A stretch of DNA of 47,397 nt from Oscillibacter valericigenes (lineage in GTDB: Bacteria > Bacillota > Clostridia > Oscillospirales > Oscillospiraceae): NCBI RefSeq assembly GCF_021531435.1, contig NZ_JAFBIS010000019.1, forward strand, positions 1-47,397, given 5' to 3'. How positions within the stretch are numbered: position 1 is the stretch's first letter; every line of letters begins with the position of its first letter. The position numbers were made by a program, and so were the translations under genes. Shown one piece after another: positions 33,042 to 41,074 of the stretch. The notes below the pieces were generated by a model. That model saw only the letters and a list, made by a program, of their open reading frames with translations, searched no databases and had not been told where the DNA came from.

Positions 33042-33119
33042 TAATAAGTACTAGGTTTACGTTAACCTGCGGTCATAAACCGCTGTTTCGCCTCATAGGA
33101 TGCACTGAGGTGAGGCGGT

Positions 33120-33749
33120 TTGAAGTGGAAAAGGCAGAATCAAGGCGTAGGACAGCCCTCCTTCCTGCCGCGCCTGTTGTTCCTGGCGGCCTTCTTTTTC
33201 GGCGGCGTCTGTCTGGGACAGGTTTTGGCGGGGCGGGTGCCGGATGCGACCGGTCAGGAGCTGCGCCGGTATTTGGAGGGTTATCTGGCGCTTGAGAACG
33301 GAGGGCTCACCTCCGGCGACCTGTGGGCAGCGCTGGTGCTGTATGCGCGTTATCCGCTGCTGGCCTTTCTGCTGGGCTTCGCGTCGGTCGGCGTGGTGCT
33401 GCTTCCGCTTACCTCGACGGCCTTTGGCTTTTTCCTGTCCTTTTCCGTCAGCTGCTTTACGGCGACCTTTGGATCGGACGGCGTGCTGCTGGCTCTGGCG
33501 GTGTTCGGATTGCGGTGCGCGGTGACGCTGCCGTGCTACTTTCTTCTGGCTGTCCCTGCTCTGGGGACTTCCGGCGCGCTGGCCAGCCTGTCCTTTGGGA
33601 GGGGACGGCGGGCCGCGGCTGTGACCTACGGCCGTGAGCATTGGCGCCGGCTGGCGGTCTGCGCGGGGATATTGGCAATTGGACTGTGTGTGGATCTGCT
33701 CTGGGGACAGCGGCTCTTGCGGCTGCTGTTGGAGCGGTTGTTTCTTTAA
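33120..33749 (+). CDS. spoIIM: Stage II sporulation protein M-like membrane protein
   Basis: SpoIIM is part of the mother-cell SpoIID-SpoIIM-SpoIIP engulfment machine and anchors the wall hydrolases. The 209-aa product has five to six hydrophobic segments, an N-terminal FFFGGVCLGQVLAGR after a basic start, and ELRRYLEGYLALENGG, all in the SpoIIM pattern; length matches (about 210-215). Its place just before xerD repeats the neighbourhood seen in Bacillus. The TTG start follows AGGTGAGG. CGCCTCA (33090-33096) pairs with TGAGGCG (33112-33118), which would hide that site. The name is a family-level call. Confidence 0.72.
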   Translation: MKWKRQNQGVGQPSFLPRLLFLAAFFFGGVCLGQVLAGRVPDATGQELRRYLEGYLALENGGLTSGDLWAALVLYARYPLLAFLLGFASVGVVLLPLTSTAFGFFLSFSVSCFTATFGSDGVLLALAVFGLRCAVTLPCYFLLAVPALGTSGALASLSFGRGRRAAAVTYGREHWRRLAVCAGILAIGLCVDLLWGQRLLRLLLERLFL

Positions 33750-33775
33750 ATGTTTTGTGGAGGGAGGGGTATCCT

Positions 33776-34663
33776 CTGGAAAAAGACGATATTGAGCGCT
33801 ACGGTGCGTATCTGAAGGAGGAAAAGCACGCCTCCCAGAACACCATCAGCTCCTATCTGCGGGATGTGAGCCAGTTCGCCGAGTATCTTCGGAATTACGA
33901 GGATGCTTCTCTGCGGGAAGCGACCAGTGAAATGGTGCAGGGCTATATGAACTGGATGATGGGACGGGGGAAGTCCGCCGCCTCTGTGACGCGGTTCCTG
34001 GCCTCCATCAAATCCTTTTATCAGTTCCTGCTGTCACAGGGGGATATAGCCGCCAATCCCGCCAAGGGCATTGCCGCCGCCAAGGTGGAGCGGAAATACC
34101 CGGAGATTTTGACCAGCAAGGAAGTGGAGCAGTTTCTGGAACAGCCCCAGTGCGTGGATGCCAAGGGCTTCCGGGACCATGCCATGCTGGAGCTGCTGTA
34201 TGCCACGGGTATCCGTGTCAGCGAGCTGATCTCCCTGGATCTGGAGGATCTGAACCTGGCCGCCGGCTTCATCCGCTGTTCCAGCCGGGGCAAGGAGCGT
34301 ATCATCCCGCTGTACCAGACCGCTATCAAGGCTTTGAACGATTATGTGCGCAATGTGCGCCCGCAGCTGATCGCCGATAGTGACGAGACAGCGCTTTTTG
34401 TCAACATGAACGGTGAGCGCATGAGCCGTCAGGGCTTCTGGAAGATCATCAAGCACTATCAGGAGAAGGCGGGCATCGAAAAAGACATTACGCCCCATAC
34501 CCTTCGCCATTCCTTCGCGGTCCACCTGCTGGAAAACGGCGCGGATCTGCGCTCCATTCAGGAGATGTTGGGCCATGCGGATATTTCGTCCACCCAGATC
34601 TATACCCACGTGGTGAAGCGGCAGCTGAAAGATGTGTATCAAAAAGCCCATCCCAGAGCCTAA
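33776..34663 (+). CDS. xerD: Tyrosine recombinase XerD (chromosome dimer resolution)
   Basis: With XerC, XerD resolves chromosome dimers at dif. The 295-aa product begins (L)EKDDIERYGAYLKEEK, the normal XerD N-terminus, and has all catalytic residues: Arg in TGIRVSEL, Lys in RGKERIIPL, HTLRHSF, His in GHADIS and Tyr in TQIYTH. No ATG, GTG or well-placed TTG opens the frame here; the best start is a rare CTG at 33776, 6 nt after GGAGGGAGGGG. The frame stays open upstream into spoIIM, but nothing there looks like XerD. Confidence 0.92.
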   Translation: MEKDDIERYGAYLKEEKHASQNTISSYLRDVSQFAEYLRNYEDASLREATSEMVQGYMNWMMGRGKSAASVTRFLASIKSFYQFLLSQGDIAANPAKGIAAAKVERKYPEILTSKEVEQFLEQPQCVDAKGFRDHAMLELLYATGIRVSELISLDLEDLNLAAGFIRCSSRGKERIIPLYQTAIKALNDYVRNVRPQLIADSDETALFVNMNGERMSRQGFWKIIKHYQEKAGIEKDITPHTLRHSFAVHLLENGADLRSIQEMLGHADISSTQIYTHVVKRQLKDVYQKAHPRA

Positions 34664-34668
34664 ATTCC

Positions 34669-34774
34669 AAGGGGGACAAGCGTCCCCCTTAGACGCTTCG
34701 GCGGGCAGAGCCCGCCTCCGCTGAACCCCCTCGCCTTTGCACGGCAAAGGCGGTCCTGGCCACAGTTGGCCAGG
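34669..34774. repeat. Array of four consecutive perfect hairpins
   Basis: AAGGGGGAC/GTCCCCCTT (34669-34690), GGCGGGC/GCCCGCC (34700-34716), CGCCTTTGC/GCAAAGGCG (34732-34752) and CCTGGCC/GGCCAGG (34755-34774) follow one another with short spacers and no ORF. They look like a composite palindromic intergenic repeat and lie before the terminator at 34784. Confidence 0.7.
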
Positions 34775-34783
34775 GGCAGTGGT

Positions 34784-34821
34784 GTCCCGTCCAGGTACAC
34801 GCCCTGGCCGGGACTTTTTTT
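34784..34821 (+). terminator. Intrinsic terminator of spoIIM-xerD
   Basis: GTCCCGTCCAGG (34784-34795) pairs with CCTGGCCGGGAC (34803-34814), followed by seven T. Confidence 0.9.
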
Positions 34822-34911
34822 GCGCCGTGCTGATTTTTTGCAGAAATTTTCTTCTCCCGAAAACAAAAACCGCCGCCCGGGACTCTAATAGGCAGGAAGG
34901 AGGGGGCAGCC

Positions 34912-35385
34912 ATGGACAAAACGGAATTTGCAGCCCGGGTGGAAAGCGTCCGGCAGCGGCTGTACCGCACCGCGTACCTGTACCTGGGCAGCGAGGCCGA
35001 TGCCCTGGAGACGGTGGATGAAGCGGTGTACCGGGCCTTGCGGGCGCTGAAAAAACTGCGGGAGCCGGAGTATTTCGAGACATGGCTCACCCGCATCCTC
35101 ATCAACGAGTGCCATAAAGAGCTGCGCCGCCGGAAGCGGTTTGGAGGGGACGCCCCGCTGCCTGACTCCGCTGGACCGGATGCTTATGACGCTCTTCCGC
35201 TGAAAGAGGCGATTTGCTGTCTGCCGGAGGAGCTGAGAGCCGTGATCATTCTGCGCTTTTTCGCCGGATACACCCAGACGGAGACCGCCGCCGCGCTGGA
35301 CATCCCGCAGGGCACTGTTGCGACCCGGCAGCGCCGGGCGCTGGAACTGCTGCGGCTGGAGCTGGGAGAGGAGGAGAGACCATGA
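34912..35385 (+). CDS. ECF-type RNA polymerase sigma factor
   Basis: The 157-aa product has only regions 2 (about 10-75, with YLGSEADALETVDEAVYRAL and WLTRILINECHKELRRRK) and 4 (about 100-150, LPEELRAVIILRFFAGYTQTE then an HTH with IPQGTVATRQRRAL), as in group IV sigma factors. ATG follows AAGGAGG. It overlaps the downstream DUF4179 gene by 4 nt (ATGA), so that product is surely its anti-sigma partner. AAAACAAAAACC with CTCTAATAG downstream (about 34860-34893) could be an autoregulated ECF promoter; this is weak. Confidence 0.93.
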   Translation: MDKTEFAARVESVRQRLYRTAYLYLGSEADALETVDEAVYRALRALKKLREPEYFETWLTRILINECHKELRRRKRFGGDAPLPDSAGPDAYDALPLKEAICCLPEELRAVIILRFFAGYTQTETAAALDIPQGTVATRQRRALELLRLELGEEERP

Positions 35386-36776
35386 ACCGCAACGAGGAAT
35401 ACGCGGCGCTGCTGGCGGAGTTGGAACAGACCCCGGAAGAGCTGGAAACCACTGTGGGAAAAGCACTGAAAAGGAGAAATACTTTTCAGAAAAAACGCCG
35501 GGCCTTCGGCATATCCTGCAGCAGCCTCGCCGCCTGTTTTGTATGCTTTGTACTGCTGGTGAACTTGTCCGTGCCCTTTGCCCGGGCATGCGGGAACATC
35601 CCGGTGCTGCGGGAGCTGGCAAAAGTGGTCTCCTGGTCGCCGTCCCTCTCTGCCGCCGTGGAAAATGAGTATGTCCAGCCTATCGGACAGAGCCAGACAA
35701 AGGACGGTATCACGGTGTCGGTGGAATATCTCATCGTAGACCGGAAGCAGCTGAACATCTTCTATACGCTGGAGTCCAAAGAATACGGGCAGCTGGAGGC
35801 TGATAGCCGGTTCACCCTGCCGGGTGATGACCGGGGCGGCTGTTCGTGGGGCAGCGGCTCCTACGGCACCCCCAACGGGGAGCTCCGGGCCATCCGGGCG
35901 GACTTTATCGACCGGGATGTGCCGGACACGCTGGACCTGACCCTGTCCGTCCGGGCAAACGAACCGGAGCGGGAAGAACCGTTGGAGAGCGATGCGGATA
36001 CGGATTTCGACACGTCGGACCGGACTCCGAACTATCTGGCGGAGTTCACGTTCACCCTGACCTTTGACCCCTATTACACGGCACAGGGGGAGGTCATCCC
36101 TGTGAATACCACGTTCACCCTAGATGGCCAGACCATGACGCTGGCGGAGGTGGAACTGTATCCCACCCACCTGCGGGTAAAGCTGGAGGATGACCCCGCC
36201 AACACCGCCTGGCTGAAGGGCCTGGAGCTGTACCTGGAAAACGAGCACGGGGAGCGGTTTTACGCCAGCACCAACGGCATCTCCGCGACGGGAGACCCGG
36301 ACGGAGAGGGCACAGGCACCTTCTGGCTGGACAGCCCGTTTTTCAGTCAGGGGGAGTATCTGACCCTTTGCATCACCCGGGCCAAATGGCGGGAAAAATC
36401 GGCGCCTATGACACGGCTGGACCTGCGGAAGGGGACCGCCGAAAACCTGCCGGAGGGCATCCGTTTCCTTGGCGCGGAGGAGCGCTCCGGCGGCTGGCTG
36501 GTGTCCTTTGCGGCGCCTGTCGAGGCGGAGCACCGCATGTACAGCCTTTTTGAAAGCAGTTTTTACCTAGATGAAGCGGGAGAAGCCCACGACATTATGC
36601 AGTTTGGCAGCACCTATGGTATTAAGGACCCTGTCACGGGAGAGTGGACAGAACATGACGTTTTCTTTACAGAGAGCTTTCCGCTCAAGGATTATCACGG
36701 GGATACCGTGTATCTGGAGCCGCTGTTTGACAAACTGACCGAATTTGACATGCCCGTCTCCATCCCCATTCAATGA
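35382..36776 (+). CDS. DUF4179 membrane anti-sigma factor
   Basis: The 464-aa product has a short cytoplasmic part (1-42) that would hold the sigma factor, a single membrane helix (about 43-68), a DUF4179 domain (about 70-190) and a large extracytoplasmic beta-rich region (DUF5643-like, about 225-460). This layout is that of Clostridial ECF anti-sigma factors. The signal sensed is unknown. ATG overlaps the sigma gene stop, giving stoichiometric synthesis. A strong terminator follows. Confidence 0.88.
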   Translation: MNRNEEYAALLAELEQTPEELETTVGKALKRRNTFQKKRRAFGISCSSLAACFVCFVLLVNLSVPFARACGNIPVLRELAKVVSWSPSLSAAVENEYVQPIGQSQTKDGITVSVEYLIVDRKQLNIFYTLESKEYGQLEADSRFTLPGDDRGGCSWGSGSYGTPNGELRAIRADFIDRDVPDTLDLTLSVRANEPEREEPLESDADTDFDTSDRTPNYLAEFTFTLTFDPYYTAQGEVIPVNTTFTLDGQTMTLAEVELYPTHLRVKLEDDPANTAWLKGLELYLENEHGERFYASTNGISATGDPDGEGTGTFWLDSPFFSQGEYLTLCITRAKWREKSAPMTRLDLRKGTAENLPEGIRFLGAEERSGGWLVSFAAPVEAEHRMYSLFESSFYLDEAGEAHDIMQFGSTYGIKDPVTGEWTEHDVFFTESFPLKDYHGDTVYLEPLFDKLTEFDMPVSIPIQ

Positions 36777-36781
36777 TATGG

Positions 36782-36814
36782 AAAGCGCCCGCTGGGAACG
36801 GCGGGCGCTTTTTT
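36782..36814 (+). terminator. Intrinsic terminator of the sigma/anti-sigma pair
   Basis: An 11-bp stem AAAGCGCCCGC with its complement, then six T. Confidence 0.92.
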
Positions 36815-36838
36815 CGTACATTCGTTCTTTTTTCGCTG

Positions 36839-36867
36839 TTGCACTCCGGCCCCGGATTTGCTATAAT
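36839..36867 (+). promoter_or_regulatory. Promoter of ruvC
   Basis: TTGCAC (36839-36844), 17-bp spacer, TATAAT (36862-36867) with extended TGC before it. No LexA-type box was noticed. Confidence 0.75.
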
Positions 36868-36896
36868 ACGTTTACATGTGTGAGAAGGGGGCGCCT

Positions 36897-37406
36897 ATGC
36901 GCATTTTAGGCATCGACCCTGGCTTTGCCACCATTGGCTTCGGCCTAGTGGAGGCGGACCGGGGACAAGTCCATATGGTGACCTACGGGGCCATCACGAC
37001 TCCGGCGGGCCTGCCCCTCAGTAAGCGCTTGTATCAGATCGGCACCGACATGGAGGATCTGATCGGTCAGCTTAAGCCTGATGTGATCTCCATTGAGGAG
37101 CTGTTTTTCAACACCAACATCACCACCGGCATCGCGGTAGCCCACGGCCGGGGCGTGATCCTGTATGCCGCCGAGAAATGCGGCATCCCGCTGTACGAGT
37201 ACACGCCGTCTCAGGTGAAGCTGGCGGTGACGGGCTACGGGAAGGCGGAAAAGCGCCAGGTGATGGATATGACAAAGCGGCTTTTGAAGCTGAAATCTGT
37301 GCCTCGGCCCGACGATGCGGCGGACGCACTGGCTCTGGCCCTGTGCCACGCAAGGAGTTTTACTTCACGGATCCCGCAAGCCGGAAATGTGAAAGAAACC
37401 GTTTGA
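36897..37406 (+). CDS. ruvC: Holliday junction endonuclease RuvC
   Basis: RuvC cuts Holliday junctions. The 169-aa product begins MRILGIDPGFATIGFG with the first catalytic Asp, has SIEELFFNTNITTGIAVAHG with the Glu, and DDAADALALALCHA with the last Asp pair. ATG at 36897 follows AAGGGGG; the in-frame ATG at 36876 would add seven atypical residues. ruvA follows after 10 nt. Confidence 0.96.
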   Translation: MRILGIDPGFATIGFGLVEADRGQVHMVTYGAITTPAGLPLSKRLYQIGTDMEDLIGQLKPDVISIEELFFNTNITTGIAVAHGRGVILYAAEKCGIPLYEYTPSQVKLAVTGYGKAEKRQVMDMTKRLLKLKSVPRPDDAADALALALCHARSFTSRIPQAGNVKETV

Positions 37407-37416
37407 GGAGAGCGTT

Positions 37417-38022
37417 ATGTTTTATTATCTGGATGGCACGGTCACTGAAATTCTTCCTAATCTGGCGGTCATCGACTGCGGCGGGGTGGGGTATGCCTGC
37501 AAGACCACTAACAATACCCTGGCGGCGCTGAAAAAAGGGCAGCGGGGAAAGCTGTATACCTACCTGAATGTGGGGGAGGGCATCTTTGAGCTGTACGGCT
37601 TTGCCGCGCAGAACGAGCTGAACAGCTTCAAACTGCTCCTTGGTGTTTCCGGCGTGGGGCCCAAGGCGGCGCTGGCCATCTTGTCCGCCGCCACACCGGA
37701 GTCTCTGGCCATGGCCATTGTGACGGAGGACGCCAAGACCCTGACGGCGGCGCCGGGCATCGGCAAGAAGATCGCCCAGCGCATTATTCTGGAATTGAAG
37801 GATAAGATGGCGCGGGAAACGGCCGGAGGGCTGGATTTTTCCGGCGGAAAGGGCGCGCCCGCCCCGGCGCTGTTCACCAACAAGGCCACGGAGGCCGCCC
37901 AGGCCCTGGCGGTGCTGGGCTATTCCAGCCAGGAGGTGTCCATGGCCCTCAAGGGCGTGGATGTGGAAAATCTGCCTCTGGAGGATATCATCCGCCAGAG
38001 CCTGAAGAAGATGGTGAAATAA
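37417..38022 (+). CDS. ruvA: Holliday junction helicase subunit RuvA
   Basis: RuvA recognises the junction and loads RuvB. The 201-aa product has the OB fold (1-63, MFYYLDGTVTEI and VGYAC), two helix-hairpin-helix motifs (LGVSGVGPKAALAIL and APGIGKKIAQRI) and the C-terminal RuvB-binding domain after a Gly-rich linker (about 150-201). GAGGAG precedes the ATG. The small membrane protein gene starts 2 nt after its stop. Confidence 0.96.
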   Translation: MFYYLDGTVTEILPNLAVIDCGGVGYACKTTNNTLAALKKGQRGKLYTYLNVGEGIFELYGFAAQNELNSFKLLLGVSGVGPKAALAILSAATPESLAMAIVTEDAKTLTAAPGIGKKIAQRIILELKDKMARETAGGLDFSGGKGAPAPALFTNKATEAAQALAVLGYSSQEVSMALKGVDVENLPLEDIIRQSLKKMVK

Positions 38023-38024
38023 GC

Positions 38025-38408
38025 GTGATCGGATTCTCCATTCTCGGATTCATCCTCATATTTGCGTCCGCCTTTTTCTTTATGGGCAAGCAGAACGCAG
38101 AAGGACTGCAATGGATGTTTGGGCTTCTGTCTGTCGGAGCTGTTCTGATGGTATTTCCAATGGTGAGTCTTACGGGTGACGTACAGGAGATCATTGGGGT
38201 TTTATTATTCCCGTTGAGCTATCTGTTTTTGATCCCGGCGATCAGCGCTTATAAAGCGTACAAAAGCTTCGGAAATGATGCCTTTCTGTCACAGGAAGAA
38301 AAGAAGCAAAAGGAACACGCGTGGAACCGCATCTGTATGTTTACCGGCTTTTTTATTCTTGGGGTGCTGGCCGGAATTCTGATATTTGCGTCAGCACTGG
38401 CGGTGTGA
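38025..38408 (+). CDS. Small membrane protein of unknown function between ruvA and ruvB
   Basis: The 127-aa product has four hydrophobic segments (about 2-20, 28-46, 56-73, 103-126) and a charged loop (LSQEEKKQKEHAWNR). I do not recognise a family. The GTG start has only a weak ribosome site in the ruvA tail and may rely on coupling. Its codons are visibly richer in A/T than those of ruvA and ruvB, a sign of later insertion into the operon. Confidence 0.7.
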   Translation: MIGFSILGFILIFASAFFFMGKQNAEGLQWMFGLLSVGAVLMVFPMVSLTGDVQEIIGVLLFPLSYLFLIPAISAYKAYKSFGNDAFLSQEEKKQKEHAWNRICMFTGFFILGVLAGILIFASALAV

Positions 38409-38458
38409 AGGCTGCCGCGTATTGATGAAAAGAAATTCCCTGAAAGGGAAGTGATATT

Positions 38459-39520
38459 TTGAGCATTGACTTTGGAAATGACATTTATGAGGAGCCCATC
38501 GTGGCCAAGACCTTCCTCCAGGAGGACGCCCAGGAGGGGTCTCTGCGCCCGAAGACCTTAAAGGAGTATATCGGCCAGGAGAAGGCCAAGGAGAACCTTG
38601 CGATCTTCATCGAGGCCGCCCGCAAGCGGGAGGAGGCTCTGGACCATGTGCTGCTCCACGGGCCTCCGGGCCTGGGCAAGACCACTCTGGCGGGTATCAT
38701 CGCCCAGGAGATGGGAGCGGGCATCCGCATTACCTCCGGCCCCGCCATCGAAAAGCCCGGCGACCTGGCGGCGCTGCTGACCAACCTCAACGAGGGCGAC
38801 ATCCTGTTTGTGGATGAGATCCACCGGCTGAACCGCTCCGTGGAGGAGATCCTCTATCCCGCCATGGAGGACTACGCCCTGGACATCATCGTGGGCAAGG
38901 GCCCCAGCGCCAACTCCATCCGCCTTGACCTGCCCAAGTTCACCCTCATCGGCGCTACCACCCGGGCGGGCCAGCTCTCCGCGCCCCTGCGGGACCGCTT
39001 CGGCGTGACGCTGCGGCTGGAGCTGTACACCCCGGAGGAGCTGGCGAAGATCGTCACCCGAAGCGCCGGCATCCTGAACGTGGACATCGTCCCAGAGGGC
39101 GCCTACGAGATCGCCCGCCGGAGCCGGGGCACGCCCCGCATCGCCAACCGGATGCTCCGCCGTGTCCGGGATTTCGCCCAGGTAAAGGCCGACGGCGTTA
39201 TCCGCAAGGATGTGGCGGACGAGGCCCTGTGCGCCCTGGAGATCGACTATCTGGGCCTGGACCCGGTGGACCGCCGGATGCTGGGGGCCATCATCGACAA
39301 CTACAACGGCGGCCCCGTGGGCCTGGAGACGCTGGCGGCCACCATTGGCGAGGAGTCCGTCACCCTGGAGGACGTCTACGAGCCGTACCTCATGCAGCTG
39401 GGCTTCCTGACCCGGACGCCCCGGGGCCGGTGCGTCACCCAGAAGGCTTACCAGCACCTCCACAGAAGTATCCCCGGTGGTGCTGCAGCGGAGAACGTGA
39501 TGGATCAGCTCACGCTTTGA
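38459..39520 (+). CDS. ruvB: Holliday junction helicase motor RuvB
   Basis: RuvB is the hexameric AAA+ motor of branch migration. The 353-aa product has [15 protein letters not shown], Walker [12 protein letters not shown] (about 68), Walker [13 protein letters not shown], sensor 1 [19 protein letters not shown], and a winged helix with [11 protein letters not shown] and FLTRTPRGR. The start is TTG, about 8 nt after AAGGGAAG. Confidence 0.97.
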   Translation: MSIDFGNDIYEEPIVAKTFLQEDAQEGSLRPKTLKEYIGQEKAKENLAIFIEAARKREEALDHVLLHGPPGLGKTTLAGIIAQEMGAGIRITSGPAIEKPGDLAALLTNLNEGDILFVDEIHRLNRSVEEILYPAMEDYALDIIVGKGPSANSIRLDLPKFTLIGATTRAGQLSAPLRDRFGVTLRLELYTPEELAKIVTRSAGILNVDIVPEGAYEIARRSRGTPRIANRMLRRVRDFAQVKADGVIRKDVADEALCALEIDYLGLDPVDRRMLGAIIDNYNGGPVGLETLAATIGEESVTLEDVYEPYLMQLGFLTRTPRGRCVTQKAYQHLHRSIPGGAAAENVMDQLTL

Positions 39521-39641
39521 TTTCCAATTACAAGGCCGGGGATTTCCTGTGGAAATCGGAGGCGGATGCTTCTCTTTTGGTGAGGATAGCATAAAAAACC
39601 CCGATTTTTCCGAAAAATTCCGGGCAGATTTGATAATTTGC

Positions 39642-39671
39642 TTGACATTTCATCTGGTAGACAGGTATAAT
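39642..39671 (+). promoter_or_regulatory. Strong promoter of the sigH-type gene
   Basis: Consensus TTGACA (39642-39647), 18-bp spacer, consensus TATAAT (39666-39671). The start codon begins only 6 nt after the -10, so transcription would begin at the ATG itself. The rest of 39521-39641 shows only a small GATTTCC/GGAAATC hairpin (39540-39557). Confidence 0.85.
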
Positions 39672-39676
39672 ACGAT

Positions 39677-40318
39677 ATGTACAATTTGGATGAGAACTTA
39701 TCACCGACCTTGGCGGAGTTGCCGGACGAGACACTGTGCTCCATGGCCGCTGCCGGAGACCGTGTGGCGGAGGAAACTCTGGTCACCCGGTATACCCGTT
39801 TGGTCCGCACTTGCGCCCGCCCGTTTTTTCTGGCGGGAGGAGACAGCGAGGACCTGATCCAGGAGGGCATGGTGGCACTCATCAAGGCGGTTCGGGAATT
39901 TTCCCCCGACAAGGCGGCGACCTTCCGGACCTTTGCCGAAATTTGTATCCGCAATCGGCTGTACTCCGTCCTCCGTGCCTCGGCGCGGGATAAGCACAGG
40001 GCTTTGAACCAGTCGATTTCTCTCGATACTCCTGACTTTGACAGCAATTCCTACACCTCTGGTACCAGTAGCTTGGCGCAGCGCGATCCCGAAGATTTCC
40101 TGATCGACAGGGAGCACACAGCAGCCCTCTTAGCCGCTGTCCGGAAACAGTTGTCCGAATTTGAAGCGAAGATTTTGGGGTACTATTTAGACGGCCTTTC
40201 CTGCAGGGAGATCGCCGACACTGTCGGCAAGCCCCCAAAGTCCGTGGACAACGCTGTGCAGCGCATCCGGCGCAAGGTGGCACAGCACCTACTTTCCGGC
40301 GATCTCAGCGACAGCTGA
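39677..40318 (+). CDS. sigH: RNA polymerase sigma factor, SigH (Spo0H)-like
   Basis: Sigma-H drives early stationary-phase and sporulation genes. The 213-aa product has region 2 (EDLIQEGMVALIKAVREFSP, FRTFAEICIRNRL and a following KHRALNQSISLD, all close to SigH) and region 4 with the HTH CREIADTVGKPPKSVDNAVQRI. The product lacks sigma region 1.1 and 3, as expected. There is no Shine-Dalgarno before the ATG and the promoter -10 ends 5 nt upstream, so the message may be leaderless. TTG codons at 39710 or 39719 are poorer alternative starts. Confidence 0.85.
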   Translation: MYNLDENLSPTLAELPDETLCSMAAAGDRVAEETLVTRYTRLVRTCARPFFLAGGDSEDLIQEGMVALIKAVREFSPDKAATFRTFAEICIRNRLYSVLRASARDKHRALNQSISLDTPDFDSNSYTSGTSSLAQRDPEDFLIDREHTAALLAAVRKQLSEFEAKILGYYLDGLSCREIADTVGKPPKSVDNAVQRIRRKVAQHLLSGDLSDS

Positions 40319-40356
40319 ACGCAATATATTTTTCTTTTCAAAGAGAGGGTAAAATC

Positions 40357-40638
40357 ATGTACGAAGACAAGACTTTAGTGTGCAAAGAGTGCGGCAAGGA
40401 GTTCGTGTTCACCGCTGGTGAGCAGGAGTTCTATGCTGAGCGCGGCTTCCAGAACGAGCCCCAGCGCTGCAAGGCCTGCCGTGACGCCCGCAAGAACGCT
40501 GCCCGCGGTCCCCGCGAGTACTTCACCGCTGTCTGCGCTGCCTGCGGCGGCGAGGCCAGAGTTCCCTTTGAGCCTAAGTCTGACCGTCCTGTTTACTGCA
40601 GCGAGTGCTTCGCCAAGATGCGCGAGCAGCAGAGATAA
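40357..40638 (+). CDS. Double zinc-ribbon protein
   Basis: The 93-aa product has an N-terminal zf-trcl type ribbon (CKECGKEFVFTAGEQEFY then CKACRDARK, Cys pairs at about 9/12 and 38/41) and a C-terminal CxxC ribbon pair (CAACGGEARVPFEP and YCSECFAKM). Such proteins are abundant in Clostridia and unstudied. GAGAGGG precedes the ATG. It probably is read from the sigH promoter, 38 nt after that gene. Confidence 0.88.
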   Translation: MYEDKTLVCKECGKEFVFTAGEQEFYAERGFQNEPQRCKACRDARKNAARGPREYFTAVCAACGGEARVPFEPKSDRPVYCSECFAKMREQQR

Positions 40639-40670
40639 CAAAACGATTCAGCTTTTGTCTCTTGCACAGG

Positions 40671-40699
40671 AAGCGGCGTCCGACCGGGCGCCGCTTTTT
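40671..40699 (+). terminator. Intrinsic terminator of the zinc-ribbon gene
   Basis: AAGCGGCG (40671-40678) pairs with CGCCGCTT (40689-40696), extended by CC/GG, then TTTTTC. Confidence 0.88.
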
Positions 40700-40735
40700 C
40701 TATGCCATTCCCACGGTATTTTCTTGGATTCTCTA

Positions 40736-40764
40736 TTGAATTTGTCCGCGGGATAGCGTATAAT
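40736..40764 (+). promoter_or_regulatory. Promoter of the DUF1858 gene
   Basis: TTGAAT (40736-40741), 17-bp spacer, consensus TATAAT (40759-40764). Confidence 0.75.
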
Positions 40765-40800
40765 ACCACCGTGAATTTTTGATTGGAGGAACAGACCCTA

Positions 40801-41006
40801 TGATCAACATTACGAAAGACACCATCATCGGTGACATTCTGGACATCGCTCCCCAGACCGCTCCCATCTTCCTGTCCATCGGCATGCACTGCCTGGGCTG
40901 CCCCTCTTCCCGCGGCGAGACCGTGGAGGAGGCCTGCATGGTCCACGGCGTGGACGTGGAGAAGCTGCTGGCTCTGGTGAACGAAGAGGCTAACAAAGCT
41001 CAGTAA
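40801..41006 (+). CDS. DUF1858 (redox disulfide) domain protein
   Basis: The 68-aa product fits DUF1858/TIGR03980: TIGDILDIAPQTAPIF followed by GMHCLGCPSSRGETVEEAC, with the conserved C-x-x-C. Members are linked to the hybrid cluster protein in anaerobes and are thought to use the Cys pair in redox chemistry; the partner here is unknown. A GGAGG lies 16-20 nt upstream, a little far. It has its own promoter. Confidence 0.88.
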
Positions 41007-41012
41007 ACCAAG

Positions 41013-41044
41013 AGGACGCATACGGGAAAGCCCGTATGCGTCCT
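41013..41044. terminator. Perfect 14-bp hairpin without T run
   Basis: AGGACGCATACGGG pairs with CCCGTATGCGTCCT (AAAG loop) 7 nt after the DUF1858 stop. With no T run it may protect the 3' end or slow polymerase rather than terminate. Confidence 0.55.
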
Positions 41045-41074
41045 TACACCGCCTGCGGGAGGAGGGGAGCATAC

